64,000 bases of DNA, taken from positions 62,001-126,000 of the forward strand of contig CAVZWL010000020.1 in the NCBI GenBank assembly GCA_963778945.1, in the 5' to 3' direction. Under the pieces are notes generated by a model, which saw only the letters and a list, made by a program, of their open reading frames with translations, was not told the DNA's origin and made no database searches. This stretch comes from Fen-1254 sp963778945 (GTDB lineage Bacteria > Bacteroidota > Ignavibacteria > UBA10030). Made by a program: the position numbers and the translations under genes. Shown in pieces: positions 33,226 through 43,200 of the stretch (positions are counted from its first letter, which is position 1; the number at the start of each line of letters is the position of its first letter).

Positions 33226-35835
33226 GTGAATGAATCGACGGGACAAAGAGATCATCTGGAAAAGGCAAAGCGAACCTGAAGCGCCTTTTTTTTGCTGCGA
33301 AGAGCGTCGTTTTTTTTCTTCTCATTTTAAGCCTGCCGCTGTTCTTTTCTTACCGGCGTTCTTTCCGTCATTTCCGCGATTCGGATTTTATTCATCAGCA
33401 GCAGCGCATTGCACTTCTCACGAATGCTCACCATGCATTGCTCGATGAAGAAGGAGATACATGCTGACACGAAGCGTTCGTCAGCTTCATTCAAGCGCAT
33501 GTCTCTTCTTGTTCTCGATGACTGGAACAGCTATCGTGAATTGGCTGCGATTGAGTCAAACTGAAATGCCTGACGAGCCGGAAAGAATCCGAACGGCAGA
33601 ATATAGGGCGCATCGATTCATTGATTCAGATTGCGTTCCGCCATGATCATGAGGAACGGAATGCAATGCAGGGTTTTCCCTTTGTCTTACTATCCCGCAT
33701 AAAAGACAAAAACGATGAGCTCCTTTTTTTAGAAATGGAACGGCTCCAGCAGATGCATGACGAAGAGTCTTCGGCGCTGGAACGCTGGACATTTTTATGG
33801 ATCGTGCTTGCAGGCCTTGCCTGCGGTTCTGCACTGCTTCTTGCTGTTCTGTACAAAAAGCAGAAGGAAAAAGTGGACGAAGGACCGAACAGTTATTTTA
33901 ATGCTTTGGAATCTATACTGAACCCTGTTCAAATAGTTCGCTTCGATGGAACTACTCGTTATGCAAATCCCGCTTTTTATAAGTGGAGCGGATTCTCTCC
34001 GGATAACGCGGAGAATGGTTCTTTCCTGCAAACGATTCATGCCGGCGGCAGTGAACAGAATGCGTCGATATGGAAAACTGCGATTTCGGTTCTTCATCAG
34101 TCAAAATCATGGTCGGGAGAAATCTTGCACACACGGCCGGACGGACAAACGGCTGCTGCGGATATTCTCATTGTTCCATTTATCCGCCGCGATGAAAATA
34201 TTCTTGATTACATTGTCTTCTATACGGATGCAACGAAGAAAAAAGAATTTGCTCAAAAGTTACAGGAAACACAGAAGCTTTATAAGGATATCTTAGAAGG
34301 ATCTCTCGATGGATTGATAGTGGTTCAAAATAATATGGTGGTCTATGCAAATCCAAAGGCGGTAAATATTTTCGGTTATGAATCGGCCAAATGATATGCA
34401 GCTCGTTCCTTTTTCAGATCCTGTTCCAATTGAATGAAGGTGAGACATCATCAGTCCAGCAAATCGTATCGGAAAGCGTTTTGCTTGAAAAGGCGGAGTT
34501 CCGATGCCGGACGAAAAATGCAGGGATTATCGATGTCGAATCCCATACTCTTTCAATCGGCTGGGAAGGGGAAGCCCGCGGTGCTCGTCTCGTTCCGCGA
34601 TGTTACAGAGAGAAAAATGATAGAACACGAGAGAGCATTGTGCGCATGGGAACAAGAAAAGTTAAGTGAAATAGACAAACAGCTTATCGGGATTGCGAAC
34701 CTGGGAAAAATATTCGATGCAATCGTTCATCAAACGATAAAATTGACCGGATCGGGATTTGCAGGAATTATCGTATACGACATCGGAATCGGAAGATTAT
34801 TGCTGGAAAGCATCAAACATCGGAATATGCATGAAGATTCCCGGCGATTGGAAAAAAGCCGCTCCGACGTTCAAAATCCTTAAAAAGCGGAACGAAATGG
34901 TTGATTCTCGAACGGGAAGAGAAATGAGGAAGAACCGCTCTTCAACGGTATTCCGGAATTGTACGGCTGAAACCATTGCTTCGGCTGTATTTCTTCCGCT
35001 GCTTGTGGGAAAAAATTTGCAGGGGTTTTTGATTCGTCGGCTATGCATCGCAGCATGATTTTTCCGACAAAGAAATCCGGCTGCTAAATTCACTTGCGGA
35101 AAAATGCTCGATTGCAATGGTCAATGCGAAATTATACGACGATCATTATAGAACATGAAAAAGAATTGGAACTGCTCTCGGCGGCTCGTGTGCAGGTGCA
35201 GGAGGAAGAAAGAAGGAGAACGGCACGGGAAATTCATGACGGCCTCGGGCAGCTCCTGACCGCTATAAAATTCAATCTGGAAATTTTGGAAGATTCACTT
35301 TCTACGACTCCGGATGAACAAAATCGGATAAATGATATGAAGAAATTGCTGGACGACGTCATGAAAGAGGCGCGGGATCTATCGTATAACCTTATGCCGA
35401 GCGTCCTTGAAGATTTCGGACTTATTCCCGCCGTGCAGCTCCTGTGCGAACAATTTTCTCAGCAGACTGGTATTCATGTTCAATTTTTCCGCTCGGTGAT
35501 GAAGACCGATTCAGCGCGGAATTGGAATTAGGAGTGTATCGCATTGTACAGGAAGCGCTGACGAATATACAAAAACATGCCGCGGCTGCCGATGTTGAAC
35601 TGCAAATAATTGCATCCGAGAATTCGGTCCGGATGACGGTGGAAGACAGCGGAAAAGGATTTGCTGGAACAAAAAACATATCCGGCGACAAAAGGGCAGG
35701 AAAGGAATCGGATTGATGAGGATGCGAGAACGGGCGTCGCTCCTGGGCGGCACATTTGTCAATGAATCGGCATTGCAGCGCGGCACTCTCGTTTGCGTCG
35801 AAATACCGATCAAGAAGGAAGAAAGCAAACAATGA
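33226..35835 (+). pseudogene. Membrane sensor histidine kinase (CHASE3-like, PAS, PAS, GAF, HisKA_3, HATPase), heavily frameshifted
   Basis: Collinear pieces in changing frames describe one NarX/LiaS-type kinase. Pieces in order: first membrane helix (FFLLILSLPLFFSYRR, about 33310); a CHASE3-like outer domain (RIALLTNAHHALLDEEGDT); second helix (FLWIVLAGLACGSALLLAV, 33790-33855); PAS 1 (33890-34240); PAS 2 (34280-34620, ending FRDVTERK); GAF (34690-35090). The HisKA_3 domain has the phosphorylated histidine in REIHDGLGQLLTAIKFNLEI (codon 35235). The HATPase domain has IVQEALTNIQKHAAAADVEL, VEDSGKGFAG and LMRMRERASLLGGTF. About nine or ten indels break it, and none I resolved is a nonsense change. 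The start is a guess (GTG 33226 or ATG 33230). The stop overlaps the regulator start. Confidence 0.78.
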
Positions 35836-36506
35836 AAGTGCGGTTGCTGCTAGCGGATGACCATCCTCTGGTGAGGAGCGGTCTTATTCGATTACTGGAG
35901 TCCTACAAAGAGTTCATTGTTATCGGCGAAGCCAGAGACGGTGAAGAAGCCGTTGCTCTCGCAAAAAAACTTAAGCCGGACATCGTCATTATTGACCTCT
36001 CGATGCCGAAATTTCCGGAATCGAAGCTACAAAAATTATATGCAAGGAAATTCCGGAGACAAAAGTTCTTGTCCTGACCATGCATGAAAACGAGGAATAT
36101 ATTTATCAAATTCTAAAGTCCGGTGCAGGCGGCTACATTCTCAAAAATGCCACGAAAGATGAACTTGCATCCGCAATTCAGGGCAGTGGCGGATGGGAAA
36201 AAAATTCTTCAGTCCGAAAGTTTCAGAAATCATCAGTGAATAGCTACCTTAACAAAGCCAAACAGAGAGATACGGCATGCGCAAGGAGATGAGGAAGAAC
36301 TTCCTTTGACCCGGCGCGAAAAAGAAATATTATACCATATTGCACTTGGCAAAAATAACACACAGATAGCCGAAATCATGTTTATCAGCCCGCGAACGGT
36401 GGAAACGCACAGAACGAATATCATGCAGAAATTAGACATCCACGATGCATCCAATCTTGTCCGGTTCGCTTTGATGAACAAAGACAAGCTGGGTGTCGCA
36501 GAATGA
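35832..36506 (+). pseudogene. NarL/FixJ-type response regulator, frameshifted
   Basis: Partner of the kinase just upstream (ATGA overlap). The receiver starts KVRLLLADDHPLVRSGLIRL with the phospho-acceptor Asp55 in IVIIDLSMP. A missing A in CGAAATTTCC near 36009 shifts the frame to GIEATKIICKEIPETKVLVL, and further indels occur near 36183, 36238 and 36280. The LuxR-type helix-turn-helix is intact in the last frame: LTRREKEILYHIALGKNNTQ, ISPRTVETHRTNIMQKLDIH. Restored, it would have about 223 residues, the normal size. The inverted TACGGTA/TACCGTA site 190 bases downstream is of the kind bound by this family. Confidence 0.8.
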
Positions 36507-36693
36507 TGCGGCGTTCAAAGTGCTGCCATGCTGCCGCGCTGCTGTTATTCGGCTGTTTTGTTTCTTAGTTCTTTCGGTTCGTTGTTTACTCCTCGAAATG
36601 CTCCATGCTTTGCTGTAAGATTTTGATGTTTGCATCCCCTAAATTTTCGTAATTAAACCGTATATTCTGCATGCCGAACATATTCCTATGGCC

Positions 36694-36763
36694 TACGGTA
36701 TTTACCGTAATTCTAAAAATACGGTGAAAAAACGATGAAAAACATGGTGCTTCTCGCTATACT
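36694..36763 (+). promoter_or_regulatory. Putative NarL-type operator and promoter block upstream of the tail-fibre-like gene
   Basis: TACGGTA (36694-36700) and TACCGTA (36703-36709) form a 7-2-7 inverted repeat, the layout of NarL-family operators. Next comes TACGGTGAAAAAACGATGA from 36720, and TATACT at 36758-36763 as a likely -10. The same TACGGT-containing block and TATACT, with the same 38-base distance, occur at 48462 and 48500. The promoter lacks an evident -35, as expected for an activator-dependent one. Confidence 0.5.
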
Positions 36764-36805
36764 ACTTTAAAAAAAGGCATTAACATTCCACTTTTGTATG
36801 GTGTC

Positions 36806-36907
36806 ATGAAGATAAAAATACTTGTAATCGACGACTATCCACATTTTCAGTACGCAGTAATGGATTTTTTGGATGGATTGCAGTGGAAATTTCTTTTTAA
36901 AGAATAA
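36806..36907 (+). pseudogene. Remnant of a receiver-domain gene (33 codons)
   Basis: The frame reads MKIKILVIDDYPHFQYAVMD and stops after LQWKFLFKE. It matches the first strand, acidic pocket (DD) and first helix of a response-regulator receiver, and is closest in this window to the receiver at 48549 (RQIKVLVVDDHQDFRRVVLD). The phospho-acceptor and the rest are absent. It lies downstream of the promoter block at the same kind of position as the intact receiver gene at 48549, which suggests a truncated duplicate. Confidence 0.55.
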
Positions 36908-37015
36908 AAGTATGAAGGAATTAAAATTCAATGAAAAAAAACTCTAAACTATTACGGCCGAGATAACAAATGAATTTATTAATTCTCGCACATTTTCAGA
37001 AGATGGAGATATAAT

Positions 37016-38431
37016 ATGAAAACGTTGCTCATTTCACCGGCAAGAAATGCCTGCGCTCAATCAGGGATCGTTGGAGTGCGGACCTCTATCATTTCCGGCA
37101 AATCAATTATTCTTTCAATAATTCTATTTTTGAGTTTGTTCGTTCAAATAATGTTCGCCCAAGGAGTCGTCATTGGCGAATCAGCGGGTTTAACTGCTGA
37201 TGGCAATGCGATCTTGGATCTTCGATCTGCATCGGCAACAAGAGGATTCTTAGTCCCCCAATTGGCAGCTTGGTCGGGTGGCACGCCTGATGCAGGAGCT
37301 AAGGGATTGATGTACTTTAATACGGGCACAAACTCGTTTAATTTTTGGAATAGCACAACTTGGGTTGTGTTGGCAACTACAGGTAATTTAAGCCAGTTTG
37401 CTGCAACAACTTCTGCCCAGCTTGCCGGTATAATTTCGGATGAAACTGGTTCGGGTTCTTTGGTATTTGCCACAAGTCCTACTTTAGTTACTCCGATTTT
37501 AGGAACTCCTACATCTGGAAATTTAACAAACTGTACGTTCCCTACGCTCAATCAAAATACTACAGGAACAGCGAATATTGCAGGGGGAACTCTTGGCGCT
37601 ATTCCTTATCAATCGGCAGCTAATACGACAACAATCTTAGCTGCGACCACGACTGCCGGTCAGGTTCTTCGTTCCGGTGCAAGCGCTGCCCCTTCATGGA
37701 TTACAACTACCTATCCTAACGCAGCTACCACAGGCGATGTAATTATAGCAACAGGAACAAATATAATTGGAAATCTTGCGGATGTTACAGCCGGCTCCTA
37801 TTTACGCAGTGGAGGCGCCGCCACTGTGCCCGTATGGAGTACTTTGACTTTGCCAAATGCTGCTACGCAAGGTGATTTATTATATGCTTCCGGAACTAAC
37901 GCTATTGGCAATCTTACCGATGTTGCAGTTGGAAGAGTTTTAATAAGTGGAGGTGTCGGAGCTAACCCGGCATATTCTGCCACACCTACTTTGGGAGTTG
38001 CAGGTACTACATTAGGGACATTGTCTTTATCTGGCAATACAAGCGGAACCATTTTAATACAACCCCAGGCGGCGGCAGGATCTTACAATTTTAATCTTCC
38101 GATAACCGCAGGGGCAAGCGGTCAGGCTCTTGTGAGCGGCGGCGGCGGCGCCACAGCAATGTCTTTTAGTTCCATACCGGGTGTTGCTTCTATTACTGCT
38201 AATGCTGCAGCGACTAATGCAGCAACTGTCTTAACTGGTGCAACATGGACTATGCCTGCAAATTCCGCAAATGTAGGTCCTGTCATAAGAATACGTTGCA
38301 ATTTTAATTTTGTTCATACTGGTGCTGTTACACCCACATTGACATGCAATCTCACTGTTGCAGGTGCTTCGGTAGCCGCTTTTATTATTACTCCTATCGC
38401 TACTGCCGCGACGTACAGGGGGATTTATTGA
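37016..38431 (+). CDS. Secreted tail-fibre-like repeat protein (C-terminus continues in another frame)
   Basis: 471 residues. After a long leader (signal helix SIILSIILFLSLFVQIMFAQ, about residues 30-50) comes a block DGNAILDLRSASATRGFLVP and GLMYFNTGTNSFNFWN. This is the usual N-terminal region of Bacteroidota secreted proteins that otherwise resemble phage tail fibres. Two to three copies of a 46-residue repeat follow (pattern PNAAT.GD...A.GTN.IGNL.DV..G..L.SGG..), then a Ser/Gly/Ala-rich part. The sequence is poor in Lys and Cys. No phage genes are nearby, so an adhesin or surface fibre is more likely. A GGGGG run near 38419 ends the frame early; the true C-terminus is in the next entry. 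Its promoter is the block at 36694-36763. Confidence 0.75.
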   Translation: MKTLLISPARNACAQSGIVGVRTSIISGKSIILSIILFLSLFVQIMFAQGVVIGESAGLTADGNAILDLRSASATRGFLVPQLAAWSGGTPDAGAKGLMYFNTGTNSFNFWNSTTWVVLATTGNLSQFAATTSAQLAGIISDETGSGSLVFATSPTLVTPILGTPTSGNLTNCTFPTLNQNTTGTANIAGGTLGAIPYQSAANTTTILAATTTAGQVLRSGASAAPSWITTTYPNAATTGDVIIATGTNIIGNLADVTAGSYLRSGGAATVPVWSTLTLPNAATQGDLLYASGTNAIGNLTDVAVGRVLISGGVGANPAYSATPTLGVAGTTLGTLSLSGNTSGTILIQPQAAAGSYNFNLPITAGASGQALVSGGGGATAMSFSSIPGVASITANAAATNAATVLTGATWTMPANSANVGPVIRIRCNFNFVHTGAVTPTLTCNLTVAGASVAAFIITPIATAATYRGIY

Positions 38432-38474
38432 AGCATATGTTACTATTATAACAACTGGTGCAGCAGGAACCCTT

Positions 38475-38669
38475 ATGAGTTCAATGAATGGGTCAAATAA
38501 TGTTGGGACAAACCTTGCTTCATACAATCCACAGATAGTAAATACTGCCGCTTCTGCAATTAATACTACAACGACAAATATTATTTCACTTACAATGAAT
38601 ATGACGACGGCAGTTGCAGCAAATACATTGACAATATCTCAAGGATGGGTTGAGCTGGTAAAACCATAA
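38475..38669 (+). pseudogene. C-terminal continuation of the tail-fibre-like protein
   Basis: This frame is open from about 38421 and reads GFIEAYVTIITTGAAGTLMS directly after the upstream frame's TATYRG. One extra G near 38419 would explain the break. It ends INTTTTNIISLTMNMTTAV and ISQGWVELVKP. Restored, the protein has about 550 residues. The final QGWVEL..-type ending resembles the closing strand of trimeric fibre or capsid-decoration domains. It is not a separate gene. Confidence 0.65.
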
Positions 38670-38875
38670 TGAACAGCAATCGACCTTTAAATGAAGCGTT
38701 TTAGATGATATTAATTTTAAAAAATAAAATTAAGCTCAATATGAATCGGCAAATAAACACCCGATACATATTGCAAAAGCTTTTACAATATTTGTATTTT
38801 TTATTATTCGGAAATACAAAAAATAATTCTCTGATCACAATGATAGAGAAGATACTGTTGCCAATTTAAAACCCG

Positions 38876-40225
38876 ATGAATGGTCCAAATAAAGATAGAG
38901 AACAACGCAGCATTCTAAGACGTAGCATCTGGGATGTACGATTGATCGTTTTGTCTGCTTCGTTGTTTACTCTTTTTCCAGCAATGTTGTTTGCACAATT
39001 TATTACTAATAACAATGCCGGGATATCTATAGCAAGCGGAACTTATGTAACCGGTGGATACATTGCAAATACTTCAGGAACAATTTCGAACGCCGGCACG
39101 ATCACACTTACAAACGACTATACAAATGGCGCGACAACGAACGGTAATGGAACTTATACCATTGCAGGCAATTGGACGAATACCGGAACGTTTACTGCCG
39201 GCACAAGCACCGTAACCTTGAATGGAACCGGCACGCAAACCATCGGCGGATCGACGGCTACGACATTTAATACTTTGACTATTAACAAAACCGGTGGGTC
39301 TGTAGTTCTCGGCATTGCGGCAACGGCAACGAACTTTACGAACACAGCCGGGACATTCGATGCAAGCACATATTTGCTAACGGCTACGACGCCTACTCTC
39401 ACAGCAGGCACACTAAGAGCCGGTGCGGCGACATGGGCAGCCAATTATTCATTTACTCCCGTTCCTGCAGCTGGATTTACTATCGAGTATTACAATACCA
39501 ATCCGACTATCAACGGAGCTATAACGTATCAAAATCTTCTCTTCAGCGGAACCGGAACAGCCGGTGCAAGTGCTGCATTGACGATTCAGGGCAATCTTAC
39601 AAATACAGGCGGCGGAGTACTGAACTTTGGTGCAAATAATGTCATACTCAGCGGAACTGTTGCGGCAAACAGCATTGCGGGATTCACGAATACAGGCACT
39701 GTCTCAATGACAAAAACTGCAGGCACAGCGACATTGCAGGGGGCGATGTCGTCCGGGGCGTTGACATTAAACGGGAACGGTGGAACGCTTAATTTAGGCG
39801 CCGGTCTAACACATTCTGTAACAAGCATAACATTCACAAACGGGACATTAAATCTCGGCTCGAGCGCCGTGAATGTTGCGGGTGCGGTGACGCTGACAAC
39901 CGGGACATTGAATCTCGGTTCCGGCAGTATGAGTCTTACGGGGAATTTCTCCGGCGCCGGAACATTTACCTGCGGCACCGGAACAATGAACTTTAACGGC
40001 AGTGCAGCGCAAACTGCAGCCGGAAAAATTTATTATAATTTGACATTGAACAATTCAAATGGCCTTTCATTAAATGGACCATCGTCGCTAGGCGGAACGA
40101 TCACACTCACATCGGGCCTTCTTACCACAACAGCAACTAATTTATTAACAATAACAAATACCGTCAACAGGGAGCATTACGGGCGCATCGGCATCTTCTT
40201 ACATCAATGGCCCGCTTGGCAATGA
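38876..40225 (+). CDS. Giant beta-strand-repeat surface protein 1, segment A (N-terminus)
   Basis: N-terminal 449 residues of a protein that should run to 48229 (about 3,117 residues). It begins with a signal peptide (RLIVLSASLFTLFPAMLFAQ, cleaved near FAQ). The rest is low in charge and rich in Thr, Gly, Asn, Ser and Ala. It repeats a unit of about 45 residues with the pattern GNWTNTGTFTAGTSTVTLNG then TGTQTI, a spacer, and F.TL.INK, as in large beta-helix adhesins annotated as beta strand repeat proteins. Two +1 indels near 40163 and 40213 shift it into segment B (linking frame SITGASASSYINGPL). No ribosome site is obvious. An AT-rich hairpin (38791-38820) lies upstream. Confidence 0.8.
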   Translation: MNGPNKDREQRSILRRSIWDVRLIVLSASLFTLFPAMLFAQFITNNNAGISIASGTYVTGGYIANTSGTISNAGTITLTNDYTNGATTNGNGTYTIAGNWTNTGTFTAGTSTVTLNGTGTQTIGGSTATTFNTLTINKTGGSVVLGIAATATNFTNTAGTFDASTYLLTATTPTLTAGTLRAGAATWAANYSFTPVPAAGFTIEYYNTNPTINGAITYQNLLFSGTGTAGASAALTIQGNLTNTGGGVLNFGANNVILSGTVAANSIAGFTNTGTVSMTKTAGTATLQGAMSSGALTLNGNGGTLNLGAGLTHSVTSITFTNGTLNLGSSAVNVAGAVTLTTGTLNLGSGSMSLTGNFSGAGTFTCGTGTMNFNGSAAQTAAGKIYYNLTLNNSNGLSLNGPSSLGGTITLTSGLLTTTATNLLTITNTVNREHYGRIGIFLHQWPAWQ

Positions 40226-43200
40226 ATCTGCTTGCAAACATTGCAGCCGACGGAACATCCTATGCATTTCCTGTGGGTGAAAATGGGAATTATAGGCCGC
40301 TTGGGTTGATCAATATTCGAACAGGAGCTACGACACCGGTCGTCAGTGCGGCAGTATACGAAACCGGCGCATCGACGAGTGATGGTACAACCATTACGAA
40401 TATTGCACCGCGCAATTGGAATGTTCAGGTCATCAGCGGGAATTTTAGCAGCGCGACCATACAGCTTACCGAAAGCGGATTGATACCGACTAATGTCATC
40501 GGACAATCTGCTGCACAGGCAGGAACCTATAGTTCTCTCGGCGGCATTAACATCGGCTCTTCTGTTACTTCCTTCAAAGCGGATTCTACATGGCCGGCAT
40601 ATTTTGCGATTGGCATTTCAGCCATCAGACCTTTGTATTCATATCAATCGGGCAATTGGGACAGCACAACGACCTGGACGACCGATCCTTCAGGTTCGCT
40701 TTGGACCAATCCCGTTGTTCCAGGCAGTATGAATAACGTTATCATTCTCAACGGTCGAACGATTTCTGTCAGTTCAAATAATAAACAGGTAACGACACTG
40801 ACCGTCAATTCGGGCGGCATAGTGGACCTCGCTTCTACCACGGGGCATAATTTCGGCACGGTATCGGGACAGGGAAAAATAATGCTCAGTTCCAATACTT
40901 TTCCAGGCGGCACATTTACGAGTTTTATAGCAAACACCGGGGGAACAATAGAATATTACAATCTTAATGGCGTGGGCTTGAGCACAACCCAATTGACTTA
41001 TAATAATCTTATTATATCAAATTATACGGCCAGCGCATATAGCGCTTTCTTAAATAATATTACAAATCCCACTACGTATACGATCAACGGAAATTTCAAC
41101 CTGAAAAATTATTCATCAGGCACCAATACATTCTCTTTCGGCAATTCCACAGCATCGGATAATTTGATTAATATGACCGTCTATGGCAATTTTTCCGTCG
41201 ATGCAAACTGTTCTATACGGGTCAACAATTTTGCGACTTCACATGCTATTCCGAATCCTACAAACAATACGACGGCATATCCTGTTCATTCATTATCGCT
41301 GTACGGCAACTTGACAAATAATGGATCCATTCGATTTACCGGATTGCCCTCTTCTATACCGGTAGCCAATGCCTATTATACACTCGGTGTTACGGCTTTC
41401 GGAGGTGTTAATTACGGCGATATTCAGGTGTATTTTCTCGGTGCCGCAAATAACACGGTAACATGCAACGGCACGACTGATTTCTTCAGATTGATCGAAG
41501 CCAAGGGAGTCGACAACACATTTGTATTAGAAGTCACATCTTCCAGTACAAATAATTTTGCTCTTTACGCTCCCAACAATCAGGGCAATAATACATTTGA
41601 CGGCGCACCGGAAGGTTATGGATATGGCGCATATTACAAGGCGCTTTTTATACATTACGGCACGTTAAAATTAGATGCGAATATTAATATTCCTTCTCTT
41701 ACGGAAAGCGGACAGGATTTTAATATTATACCTACTGCAGGATTATGGATCAATGGAGCTACCGTTTCTACTATGATTATCGGTCTCAACGGAACCGGTT
41801 ATCAAGCAGCAACGCTCTATGGCGCGTTGCGCGTTAGTGCAGGACAGTTCTCTACTGGAAATGCAGCAGGTATCGTTTTAGGAGCATTAGGAGCTCCATC
41901 TATTACGATTGAAGGGACAGGCACATTAGATGTCAGCCAGGCATGGACCAACACCGGCGCTGCTAACCAAATGAGTTATACTCAAACCGGCGGTACAGCG
42001 AATTTCCGATTACAGGGAGAAAATCATGCCGGACCGATGCTGGCATTGGGCAATTCAAATTCAGTGTTCACCATGAGCGGGGGAGTCATTAATTTTTCCA
42101 ACAATACTTTTTATGACGGTAGTTATGATTATGCAATTATGACTCTCGGATCTCAAGTCGGAAATTACAAAGTAACAGGCGGTACCATTAATCTCAATCT
42201 TCCAAGTTCTGCAACGGTCTATACGGCGAGTTCGACCGTGCCTTTTTATAATATGAATATATCGAATCAGACCGGAAGCGGAACCGTAACTATTCAATTG
42301 GCTGCGCCTTCGCCATTGACCGTATTGTACGATTTGACAATCGGCGGCAATTCCGTACTCGACCTGAATGCAAACGCGATAGATCTTGCTGTCGGCCATA
42401 ATTTTAATATTTCAACCGGCGCCGCCTATACTCATGGTGCGGCAAATACTACTGCATTTAACGGAACAGGCGCTCAGGCATTCAATAATACAGGCACGAT
42501 TACCGGCGGATCGTTGAATAATCTGACAATTACAAATACATCCGTTACATCGATCACGGCGAACAATCTGACAGTTACTGGAACATTGTTGATAGATAAT
42601 AATGCTACTTTGAACGACAGTGGAAAGTATGTTTATGCAGCAGGGAATGTTGTCATCAACGGAACACACACAGGACAACAGACGGTTGGCGGCATCAGGT
42701 TGAATGGTGCGGCCGCACAAACGATAAGCGGCGGAGGAAACGGAGTTTTCAATAATCTTCTTATAGATAAATCCAATACAACCGGCGTTTCGCTTACTGC
42801 AAATGCATCCGTAACCGGCAACCTGCGATTGCTCAATAATGCCAACTTCAATATCGGATCTAATAATCTATCTTTCGGAACTCGCGCAAATGTCTACACG
42901 GACACATTGACGGCACAGAAATTCGACAGTGTGCACATGATTTCTACTAAAGGACTGGCAAGCGACCTCGGCATATCGAAGACTTTCAACAGTTCATATA
43001 AAACATTCCGATTTCCAATCGGAACGGGTAATTCGTATCGTCCGGATAGCATACAGTTTACAGCCGATCCTGCTCAATACGGCTCTATCACTGTCAAAAC
43101 CATCCTGTCAGCCGATCCATTAGTCCAGGCAGCCGGGAAAGCGATCAATTTATATTGGAAAGTGACAAGTTCCGGGTTCTCAGGAATTCAGAATAACAGT

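Noticed and set aside
37016..38669. Prophage or tailocin
   Set aside because: Only the fibre-like protein resembles phage; no capsid, portal, terminase, integrase or lysis genes are near, and the protein has a signal peptide.
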